Shown piece by piece: positions 54,987 to 64,000 of a stretch of DNA of 64,000 nt (position 1 is its first letter; the number at the start of each line of letters is the position of its first letter). The position numbers and the translations under genes are program-made. Source of the DNA: Marsupella aquatica (Eukaryota; Marchantiophyta). The stretch covers positions 11,904,001 to 11,968,000 of the forward strand of contig OZ316895.1 in assembly GCA_973895155.1 (NCBI GenBank). The letters run 5' to 3'. Under the pieces are notes generated by a model. The model did no database searches, was not told the origin of the DNA, and saw only the letters and a program-made list of their open reading frames with translations.

Positions 54987-57788
54987 AGTCCTTTAGACAG
55001 GAGTGTTTGTTGCACTTCAAAGGGCTATTGTATTCACTATTCTAAGCTGGGGCGATGGAGTGAAATAAATTAGAGCTTATAGTCAAATCCTCATCATGAG
55101 CCTCCTATGCACTTTACCCCAAAGATTTACCACTTTTTTAGGTTTGTCAGGCAAGGCAGTAGGATAAACTAGAGCCACTAGTCAAATCCCTCATCATGAC
55201 GCACCTATGCAGTTTACCCCAATGCTTGCTTATCATGACCCACCTATGCAGTTTACCCCAATGCTTGCTTTTAGATTTGTCCCCTGTACTACTCTAGGTT
55301 CTTGGTTTTTGTTTTCCCCCTTTATTGAGTCTCCTCCCTTTGGATCGTGTCTCCATGATGGGGACCTTTTGATTCTTGGCACTTTGATATATAGGTATAT
55401 ACACATGTATTGCTCCCCTATGGATTGTCTCATGGAGACAATGATGGGGACCTTTTGGTTCTTGGCACTTTGATATATACACACGTATTGCCCCCCTTTG
55501 GATTGTCTGCCGCTGAAGCAGGATCTCAACTTTGACAACCCATAGAAAGATCTGTATGAAATTTTGCCCAGTCTTCTGTAGAGATGCCCTCAATGGTGGT
55601 AGGACTTTGCTGTTGTGAATTCTGGAGAAAGGTGCCAGTCTGAACTTCTGTGTTTGGGGTCACTGGGGATGGCTGTTGTAGCATCACCTCTGAGCTACAT
55701 TTTTCTGACGCTTCTCAGGCCTAGTACTAAGCTAGATGGCTTTCTTCAATCTCGTCTGCCCAGTCGCCCGGATATGGAGGTTCGAGGATTGCCCACGTGG
55801 ATCCTGCAATTGGGTCATTCACGAGGTAAGGGCTCTGTGAATTGTCACACCTGAGTCCTACATCCAGACAGTTTCGGAAGCTGGAAATTGTAAAACCTTA
55901 TCTTCCCTTGGCAGATGTTTGCATTGATCCATAGTTAAAATTGTTCACTGTCACGCTTTTTGAGCGAGTTGAGATCAATTTATGAGCAGCAACTCCTGTT
56001 GCTATCTACACCTCTTTCGACTGCCAATCGCAAATTCCGGGTAAGCAACACTCACATCTTGTAGTGCCATGTAGAAGGATCAATGTATCGATCAGTAGAC
56101 TCTGGCCCTGTTTGACCTCCTAAGAGCTTCCAGAATCGAATTGCATGTGCTGCCATTCTACGTCGTGAGGCTTATTGTTTTACGCTTCTGGTAAAGCATA
56201 ATTTTGATATCTGCAGGAGAATGATTACGAATATTGAGCTGTGATGTGACTCCAGACGAGTGAAGGTACTTCCTTAATGTCGGTAATCCCACAGATTTCC
56301 AGAGCTAGGATGGGGTGTTAACCGAAGAAGGTTAACAACGTTGAAGAGTGGCTTATTCTCCAAATGAGAAACTTTGTTTTCGAATCAAGAAAGTTGCACC
56401 ATGATTGTAATGAGCATGACTCCGTTTCTCCAGAATTAGTTGATCCAAGCAACAGTGGCCTCCTCTACCAAAGCTCTTCTCAGGAAATGTGCTTTGTTTG
56501 AGTTTTCCAAAAAGGGAAGAGTGATTCCTCCTTGACTTGATGGTTGTGTCATAGTTAGATGTCCTTATAACGTCTCACGTCCCATCCTTCTCCCACGAGC
56601 AAGATAGTGTGATTGATTGTTGACTACACTCATTCACTATTTATCATCGTCTTCACTCATAGGCTTTGGTCGAGCGAAAGAGCAATGCGGTCATCGGTAG
56701 TTACAGTCCAAACGGATGTTCTCTGTCGAGACAACTTGTTTCTCTCCATCAGGAAGGAAACTAGTCACAAGATCAATTGTTCACTCCTGTTGTACCATGT
56801 ACTTCTCTGGACGTCCAACTTCTTTGTCTTAAATCAGGAGCCCAACTGCCTTTAGAGCCTATCGTCTGGTCACTGGAAAGCAATTATGATCCAACTTCAG
56901 CGTTACTCATGCCTGGAATCCTTATTCTTATTGTGTGGTCACGAATGCCATCTACTAGAATCACCGAATTACTTAGCGATTGACTCGAACAACAACAGCT
57001 ACATCTCCATCTCCATATCTCCGAACAAGAAGTGGCCCTCCAATGACCCTCCAATTGTCCTCAAATTTCCTGTGGTGAAAAAAAGTCACAGGTGCAGCAA
57101 ACCTCCTTTGGAGCCTTCTTGCTTATCGAAAACATTTTAATTAATTCGGCGGTTTATTTGCTCAAGATATTCGTTGCCAGACTGCTCAGAAGGCCTACAT
57201 TGCTCCTCAGATTGTGGTCTCTCCTCCTCACACTCAGACTCAAATTCTTAGCCTTCTAATTGCCGACTCCAAACTGAGATCAAAGCTTAAATGCTGCCTC
57301 AAATTCTTCACCTCCTCATTGCCGACTCCAATCTAGGATCAACACGTCACGGCTGTGTGAAATTCTCATTGGAAGAAAAAGCCACGACTGTGTGAAGTTT
57401 TCCTCACGATGCATAAGTAAACCTGGAAGTGCCTTGTCAATGCACGGGTGACAACTTTTATATGTGCATAACCTACATGATCGATTTCTCTCCCTTCAAC
57501 TCTCATAGTCGTCATTTTCCCAAATTTTTGCACAGTTGGTCCATAGGACTCTAACTGGAAAGAAAATGAAAATGTCATAATGGATCTGTCGATGTTAGGT
57601 GGGAATTTGCTTCGAGTTCAAGAAACTTCAAAAATGTCCCTTCCGGGATCAGTCTCTCTTAATGCTATGAGGGTGTTTCGAGTGCTGTGCAGAAATAACG
57701 GACTCGAGAAGCAATCCAACGTATTGTGTTAGTCATAGTGCTTTGTTTACAGAATAAGTCGAATGATACACTCTATTCCACTACTGTG
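54987..57788. repeat. Intergenic with local tandem duplications
   Basis: The motif CACCTATGCAGTTTACCCCA recurs at about 55202 and 55241, with older related copies from 55070. A unit of about 86 bp, GATGGGGACCTTTTG followed by CTTGGCACTTTGATATAT, recurs at about 55357 and 55443. From 55520 to 57788 I see no gene, only frames of 60-85 codons without motifs. Confidence 0.5.
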
Positions 57789-58073
57789 TGTTGGAATATC
57801 TCATGTCTAGCTCCGATCGTTGCTGGCTCTGTCGTCTTGCACCCTTGTATCACGCTGGCACCTTTGCGTTAATCTAGGAGTAGATCAGTGTACATTAATT
57901 AGCAAAAGCACTTAGCAGCTGTAGTTCTGCATCCCTTGCGTTTACTTATTGTGTGACTCTAAGCGAGTCACGTAATCCTCTTATCCCAGCTCCACGGGTG
58001 ATTCATTTTGTACTTAACGCCTCTCAACTGAGGCAGTAATCAGAGTTTTCAATATTATTTTGAACTTTCTTCA
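57789..58073 (+). mobile_element. 5' LTR of the copia element
   Basis: It begins TGTTGGAATATCTC and ends CTTTCTTCA directly before the primer binding site, so it has TG...CA termini and a length of 285 bp. The candidate left target-site flank is CTGTG (57784-57788). The 3' LTR lies beyond the right edge, so neither LTR identity nor the target duplication can be checked here. Confidence 0.75.
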
Positions 58074-58085
58074 TGGTATCAGAGC
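58074..58085 (+). other. Primer binding site of the copia element (initiator-Met tRNA type)
   Basis: TGGTATCAGAGC is the standard plant copia PBS complementary to the 3' end of initiator methionine tRNA. It abuts the LTR end with no spacer. Confidence 0.9.
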
Positions 58086-58129
58086 TCAGCTCTAGAGAAC
58101 TCTCCAAGGCTTAGACTTCTGCTATCACT

Positions 58130-59704
58130 ATGTCGACTAAAGGGCTTGACTCAGCGAAGGTTACCTTCACTGAAGACGAGAAGCTCTCTGGACGTTCGAC
58201 CTATCCAGTATGGGCATTCAAGGTGGAACAAGTGCTCAGACAGAAGAAGCTATGGGACATTATCGAGCCCACAGCATCCAGTGGAGCATCATCAGCCGAT
58301 CAGAGCTCCACCAACGTCATTGTTGCAGCACAGCCGCAAGCAGCTACGTCATTCAGCACGCCAACAACGCAAGTCATTTCTCCCGATCTCCAAGAAAAAT
58401 ATGACCGGGTAATGATTATCCTTATCGCTACCTCCAGTAATTCTATGATACCTTTGTTCAAGAAACTGCGTAGCAATCCCGCAAATCTGTGGGTCACATT
58501 GAAGGATAAGTTTGAGGCCTCTACTCTGCAGAGGAAATTAGATCTTAGAACCGATCTCTGGCTCTTGAAATATAGAGACGGAGAATCCATCGAGGATTAC
58601 TTTAAAAAGATAGAAAAGGTGATAATGAATCTTGGCAGCATCGGAGAGGAAATCTCAGATAAGGAACTTATACAAATAGTCATTCAAAATATGCCATCTA
58701 GCTGGTCCGAATACCTGTCATCTTACTCATTGTTGATTGAAGAAGACCCTCACGCAACGTTTGCTAAGTTTGAAGAGAAGCTCCAATCTGAGTACAAGCG
58801 AAGGCAGTACAAATCTCGGTTTGAGGAATACTCTCTCATCGCTGCCTCAAACTACAGGCAACCTGACCTGGCCAGAGGACGGGGCAGAGGTCGAAGCCGA
58901 GGTGGCTACCAGGGACGCGGCTCAGATCGACGTGACTTCAACTGCACCTACTGCAACCGACGTGGACACAACGAATCTCAATGCTACATCAAGAATGCTG
59001 AATCAGAAATCAAATCAATGTCACTCGGTCAGCTGAGAGACCTCCAACTACGAATCAGAGACATCAAGGACATCAAAGCTCCAGACTCAAGGTCCTATCT
59101 GATAGAGGGCGAAGGCTACGAAAGCGAGCGCCCTCCACCAAGTGAGGCTAGCTCATCAGCCCTCACTATCGAGGCCCTTCTGTCAAAATATGAATCTCAG
59201 GATCAGGGTGATCCTTGGATACTGGACTCCGGAGCCTCCTCCCATATTAGCAATGATAGGGAGAAGTTCTCCGAGATCAGTAATCAGTCTTCTGTTAGCA
59301 ACGTTCTAACTGCCAACGGCATGAAAATGCCTATTGCTGGAGCAGGATGTATCAAGCTGGCCGGAAATAAAACAATTTCTGATGTTTTGTACGTTCCCAG
59401 TGTCACTCGCAACTTGTTGTCCGTAGGAAAACTGATAGATCAAGGTCACACAGTGTTGTTCAACTCAACAAACTGCTATATCTTCGATAGTAAGAACCCT
59501 GCCAGGGTACACCTGAGAGGAACCCGTAATCCAAAGAATCAGCTGTATCAACTTTCCCCCGCAAGCACACTTTCGTCAGATCATGTATATTCTAGAAGAC
59601 TCATTCCTCACTCCTCCTTAGTTGTATCTTGTAATGTGACTGAACCACCGGAGCTATCTCAACACCAGCTATGGCATAGACGTCTTGGTCACGCAAGCCA
59701 CTAG
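58130..59704 (+). CDS. Copia gag-protease-pre-integrase part of the polyprotein, ends at a premature TAG
   Basis: 524 codons. The N-terminal gag (WAFKVEQVLRQKKLWDII, ESIEDYFKKIEKVI) is of the UBN2/copia type. A basic RGRGRGRSRGG stretch leads to the zinc knuckle CTYCNRRGHNESQC (around residue 271-284). The aspartic protease motif WILDSGASSH is near residue 361. The pre-integrase motif LWHRRLGHAS sits at the end. The TAG at 59702-59704 interrupts the frame inside that motif, where copia proteins usually have Gln (HQRL), and the same frame continues without shift after it. It is therefore a nonsense mutation, most simply CAG to TAG. The frame upstream is otherwise clean, so the element is young. 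Confidence 0.9.
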   Translation: MSTKGLDSAKVTFTEDEKLSGRSTYPVWAFKVEQVLRQKKLWDIIEPTASSGASSADQSSTNVIVAAQPQAATSFSTPTTQVISPDLQEKYDRVMIILIATSSNSMIPLFKKLRSNPANLWVTLKDKFEASTLQRKLDLRTDLWLLKYRDGESIEDYFKKIEKVIMNLGSIGEEISDKELIQIVIQNMPSSWSEYLSSYSLLIEEDPHATFAKFEEKLQSEYKRRQYKSRFEEYSLIAASNYRQPDLARGRGRGRSRGGYQGRGSDRRDFNCTYCNRRGHNESQCYIKNAESEIKSMSLGQLRDLQLRIRDIKDIKAPDSRSYLIEGEGYESERPPPSEASSSALTIEALLSKYESQDQGDPWILDSGASSHISNDREKFSEISNQSSVSNVLTANGMKMPIAGAGCIKLAGNKTISDVLYVPSVTRNLLSVGKLIDQGHTVLFNSTNCYIFDSKNPARVHLRGTRNPKNQLYQLSPASTLSSDHVYSRRLIPHSSLVVSCNVTEPPELSQHQLWHRRLGHASH

Positions 59705-60466
59705 AGACTGAACTTCATGACCAGAAACAGTCTCATCACCGGAGCACCGATTCTTCCCAATACAACAGAGATATGCGAGACCTGCACGAAAGGGAAGCAG
59801 ACACGAAGCAGAATACCTAAGGCGGCCTCTACTCGTTCATCTCGAGTTCTTCAGCTCATTCACACCGATCTATGTGGTCCTCTTCCGATTCCATCACTTA
59901 CCGGTGCCAGGTATATCATGACACTAACTGACGACTTCTCTCGTTACTCATGGGTCTACTTCTTGAAACACAAAAGCGAAGCTTTTGAGTTTTTCAAATC
60001 ATTCAAGCAAAAAGTTGAAAACTCATCACTTCAAAAAATTGCATGTCTCCGAAGTGACAGAGGAGGCGAGTTCTTATTAGGCCAGTTTGTCAGCTACTGC
60101 CGAACTCACGGAATCAATCGGCAGTTGACTACTGCACATACTCCTCATCAAAATGGGGTTGCAGAATGCAAAAATCGTACTTTGCTCGATATAGTTCGAA
60201 GACTTACACTAGGCGGAAACTTTCCAGCCATTTTTTGGGAAGAAATGGTCAAGACTGCCAACTACATCAACAACAGATGTAGTACTCGTGCACTAAACTC
60301 CATTACTCCTTTTGAGGGTCTTACAAATACGAAGCCTGATGTGAGTCATCTCCGTATTATTGGCAGTCGGGCATATGTTCATGTCCCAAAAGAACTTCGT
60401 GATAAGCTTAGTGCTAAATCTATAGCTACTGTATTAATTGGTTACGATGAGCAAAGCAAGGCCTAT
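59705..60466 (+). pseudogene. Copia integrase segment of the interrupted polyprotein
   Basis: In frame with the upstream gag part. A zinc-binding tail (CETCTKGKQ) completes the pre-integrase finger. The DDE core is present: HTDLCGPL (Asp near 59867), LRSDRGGEF (Asp near 60056) and HQNGVAECKNRT (Glu at 60164-60166). The residue after that Glu is Cys (TGC), where Arg is normal; CGC to TGC would be a CpG transition. The frame ends at GYDEQSKAY because a DNA element is inserted after the codon TAT. An annotated ORF end at 60481 uses insertion sequence. Confidence 0.88.
60463..60466 (+). other. Left target-site duplication CTAT of the nested insertion
   Basis: CTAT here and at 62042-62045. Removing the insertion plus one copy restores the copia reading GCC TAT AGG TGC without a frame change. 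Confidence 0.8.
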
Positions 60467-62041
60467 AACAAGAAGCCTTAAAGGATGGGTCCAAGGCCTT
60501 AATTCTCTTTTTCAAAATTTTCTGATTTTCCAAAATGTCATAAAAAAACAACACAAAAAATCATCATATATTGAATATTTCCTGACCTTGGATTTTCACA
60601 CCATAATTAACACAATGCTTTAGACACAAGTTTTTTCATAATTAATATTTCCAATTTAACTCCTCAATATAAGTCTCAACATTGGAGTTTGGGCTCAAAG
60701 ATCACCAACAAATTAAATGTTACAAGAAAATATCCTCTTTATGAACAAAGTCACTAACAACATCAGAGATCATAAGTCTTCACCCATCACAAATCAACAC
60801 TCAATTGCCCTTGGCAACCTATGTTTAATCGCTAATTGCCCATGGTACGGTCCTATACCCTTTACGGGTTACATGTTGTCATTTTGTCCATCGCAGCTGG
60901 TCACAACTCGCCCATTGCAATGTGCCTATCATAGCTCACTCCTGAGCTCACTCATCTTCCATCATGGATTGTTGTTACCCAACTTTGCCCTTTGCCTTTT
61001 AAAAACCTAAGCTTAGTGTATTCATGAAGCTTGTGCATCCAAAAGCTTCATGAATTCATGAACCCTGTTTTCAAGATTCTTTAATCTTGATCCAAGATTC
61101 TTTGTCATGAATTCATGAAGGGAATCTGGCATCAAGTTTGGGAATCTTAAAAAGAGAGAAAAATTGCATACAAACATAAAGAAAATAATTAAAAGAAAGG
61201 TTACTCAAGACAAAGAAAATGACAAAAAATGAACAAAAAATGATTCAATTAAGACAAAAAGAGTTATGTATGAAGAATTTGACAAGGAACACAAACTCAA
61301 GTAAAGACAAAGAGAGTAATGAATGATTACTTTGGAATAAAGTACAAAAAAACATCAACTCCAATAAAGACAAAGAGTATTATAAATGCTAGGAAAACTT
61401 TGGTATTTTACTATGCAAAGTTCTAATTAAAAATTAAGAATGAAGTTTCTTTCTAAGTGAATGCAAATAAGTATTCCAATCCACTAAAACTTATGTGAAC
61501 ATTAGAGATTTGGGAATGAGAGAGTTGGAGTAACTATTGCTACTTAAATTTGTTGAGATTCAAAAATATTAAAATGACTAACTCATGAATTCATGAATCA
61601 TTTCTAAGGGAGGGTTACACTTTGAAAATAATAATATTGTAATTGGTTTGTGTGAGATAGATAAAGACAAACAATTCATTACAAGAGTCATTTGAAATTT
61701 CTAGTATATATTTGAAAGTGTTTTAGATATTTCTGATTCCAATCAACTTTAAGATGGTATTTTAAGGATAAACTAGACAAATGATCACTTGAACATGTGC
61801 AAGTGCAAATTGTTAAGATTGAAAATAGATCATACGAAGATTAAAAATTTATTATGGTCCATTTTATGTTTTGAATGGCTCAAAATGATAACATATTTTG
61901 GGCATTTTTCCATCCATGAAGATTTTTCAAAGAAAGGGATAGTTTTTAGGTTCATTTTTGGGCATTTTTGAGCTTTTTGCGCTTTTGGAGCAAAAGTTCT
62001 TTTAGTTTGGGCTTATTACCCATCCTTTTTGGCTCCTTGTT
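60467..62041. mobile_element. Nested terminal-inverted-repeat DNA element, 1,575 bp, non-autonomous
   Basis: The left end AACAAGAAGCCTTAAAGGAT continues GGGT; the right end in reverse complement is AACAAGGAGCCAAAAAGGAT then GGGT. This gives 24-bp inverted repeats with 21 matches. Flanking CTAT duplications are 4 bp. The interior is very AT-rich with no transposase signature. The largest frame (60717-61010, plus, 97 codons) has no motif. Near 61015-61130 there are repeated TTCATGAA and AAGATTCTT motifs. The 4-bp duplication excludes hAT, Mutator, CACTA and mariner rules. Sola-type elements are described with 4-bp duplications, but assignment is speculative. Confidence 0.85.
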
Positions 62042-62045
62042 CTAT

Positions 62046-64000
62046 AGGTGCTTTGACCCGGTAACCAAACGCATCCTCATTACTAGAGATGTAGTAATAG
62101 ATGAATCTATTCTCGGCGACTTCACTACCACTCCTGTGACTCCTATCACAAATATACTGGACATCTTTCCTCTAGAAGATCCTGCATCGGAACAGATCGA
62201 CAACCTACTCTCCGATCATCATCTTGAAGATGAAATTTTTCCACAGCAATCACCAAATACCATAGCACAGCCAGCTGACTACCTTGCATTGCCACCATCT
62301 CACTCCGTGGATACAATTCTTGAGAATGATTTACTCGGCCCTGGTATCCCAGTCGACTCCACCTCCAGTCAGCAGCCACTACAAACTACTTCAACTGCAC
62401 CATCTTCTAGGCGTATTCGTCAAGGCCGGCCAATCGAACCAACTCGCCACTCCACGCGTCTCAGGTCTCACCCTTATAAACATGCTCAGTTTTATAGTCA
62501 CTTTGTGTCCACAGAGGCTGACTGTGAACTGGCACTTCTGTCAGGGTCTGATATGGACCTCCGACTTGACAACGCCCTTGCTGATCCAAGATGGTTTGAA
62601 GCTATGGCCTCTGAAATCGACTCCCACTATCGCAACAAGACATGGGAACTCGTTCTCCTTCCGGCTGGCAAGAAGGCACTATCTGCCAAATGGGTCTTAC
62701 GTGAGAAAACAGATCATTTGGGCAATATTAAATTCAAGGCTCGTGTAGTCGCTAGAGGCAATGAGCAGGTTGAAGGACTGGACTACGATGAAACCTTTGC
62801 CCCAGTTGTACGCTGGTCGACAGTAAGGCTCATTGTGGCTATTGCTGCTGCTTTTGGCTGGGAAATAACGCACATGGACGTCGTCACCGCATTTCTGAAC
62901 GGCACTCTCAAGGAAACTATATACATGCATCAGCCACCAGGTTTTCTCTCACCTGGCCAGGAGCAACTAGTTTGTCGACTTCGACGCTCCATCTACGGAC
63001 TCAAGCAGAGTCCTCGAGCCTGGTATGAGGAAATAGACTCCTTTCTTCGTTCCGTTGGCTACAAACGCAACACTCTTGATCCCAATCTTTACATCTCTCA
63101 GCACAACGGTCAGGTTGCTTTCATTCTTCTATTCGTGGATGATCTTTTACTCACCGGTAGCAGCAACGACCTTATCTCAACCATTAAAAATCATCTTCTG
63201 ACCAAGTATGAAATGAAGGATCTTGGTCCCATCAAGCGCTACTTGGGTGTCGACTTTCTTTGCACTTCTACATGCACTCTCCTCCATCAATCAGCTTACA
63301 CACACAATTTGGTTTCTGAATACGGCATGGCCACTTGCCGTCCTACCTTCACTCCTCTTCCAGAGAATTATACTCTTTCGGCTGAAACTGGCTCACCCGA
63401 CGTTGATTCTACATCATACTCCCAACTGGTTGGCAAGCTCATTTATTTGACGCACACCCGACCTGACATATCTTTCTTTGTTGGCTTAATCAGTCGTTTC
63501 ATGGCTCATCCCCAACAGACTCATCTGGACTCAGCTCTCCACATCGTCCGATATCTCCGCACCACTTGCAATCTAGGTATCTTCTTTCCTCAACAAGCAT
63601 CTCTGCAACTAGAAGGCTACACAGACTCCGACTGGGGAAACTCTTGTCCAGACACGAGGCGCTCAACTGGTGGCTACCTATTTACTCTTTTTGGCGGCCC
63701 TATCACCTGGAGCTCTAAACGCCAGCCTACTGTCTCTCGCTCATCCACAGAAGCCGAATACAAAGCTCTCTCGGATTGCGCTCAAGAGGGGGTGTATTTG
63801 AAGCGGCTGATCGAGGAACTCCATACAGAATCAATTCCCGCAGCACAACTGCTCTGCTCAAATCCAGAAATTCACAACAACATAGCAAGGGCGTCAACTC
63901 CTACTCTGCAAGATTTGCATATTCATTGTGACAACATCAGTGCACAGAAGCTTGTGAAAAATCCAGTTTTTCACGCACAGACTAAACACCTAGAGATACA
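62046..64000 (+). CDS. Copia reverse transcriptase and RNase H, right part of the polyprotein
   Basis: An open frame to the window edge, starting directly at the insertion border (RCFDPVTKRILITRDVV). A variable linker leads to the RT domain: AKWVLREKTDHLGNIKFKAR, YDETFAPVVR, MDVVTAFLNG, CRLRRSIYGLKQSPRAWY and the catalytic FVDD (near 63132-63143). RNase H follows with GYTDSDWGNSCPDTRRSTGG, SRSSTEAEYKAL, HCDN and the end motif TKHLEI at the edge. About 30 residues between the EEL helix and HCDN appear extra compared with usual copia RNase H. No stops or shifts are seen. The segment cannot be translated together with gag-integrase because of the nested insertion. It has no start codon of its own. 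Confidence 0.9.

Overview
The window looks like nuclear DNA of a land plant. The evidence is a plant-type LRR receptor-like protein, a four-exon gene of the plant C2-NT (EEIG1/EHBP1 N-terminal) family with GT-AG introns, and a Ty1/copia retrotransposon whose primer binding site matches the plant initiator-Met tRNA class. I cannot fix the clade; a seedless plant (bryophyte or similar) is only a guess. Gene density is very low. Two intact host genes, one broken host-type gene and one nested retrotransposon sit in about 64 kb of mostly AT-rich, repeat-derived DNA.

Layout. 1-2.3 kb: a minus-strand protein-kinase gene with a helical N-terminal region, broken by stops and frameshifts and running off the left edge. 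2.4-3.6 kb: short direct repeats, then an abrupt G/C-extreme minisatellite containing TTTAGGG-like motifs and a 43-bp palindrome. 3.6-9.4 kb: intergenic DNA with fold-back and tandem elements. 9.5-12.1 kb: intact single-exon LRR receptor-like protein (minus strand), followed upstream by a purine-rich (sense strand) region with (CT)25 on the plus strand. 14-32 kb: repeat graveyard with Helitron-like termini, a short retroposon family with target-site duplications, a reversed copia LTR, satellites and dispersed repeats. 32.9-36.1 kb: intact C2-NT gene (minus strand, reconstructed protein 773 aa), again preceded by about 2 kb of sense-strand purine-rich DNA. 38-55 kb: more repeats, including two further Helitron-like termini, a tRNA-derived SINE, a 764-bp inverted-repeat element, a MITE pair, a solo LTR and a fragment of a non-LTR-type reverse transcriptase ORF. 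57.8 kb to the right edge: a copia element (LTR, PBS, gag-protease-integrase, RT-RNase H). It carries one in-frame TAG and is split by a 1,575-bp terminal-inverted-repeat insertion flanked by CTAT duplications.

No operons, CRISPR arrays, rRNA genes or functional tRNA genes were seen. The two intact genes show no obvious functional link. The most informative signals are structural: several mobile-element families can be defined here from target-site duplications, shared termini and an exact empty-site reconstruction.
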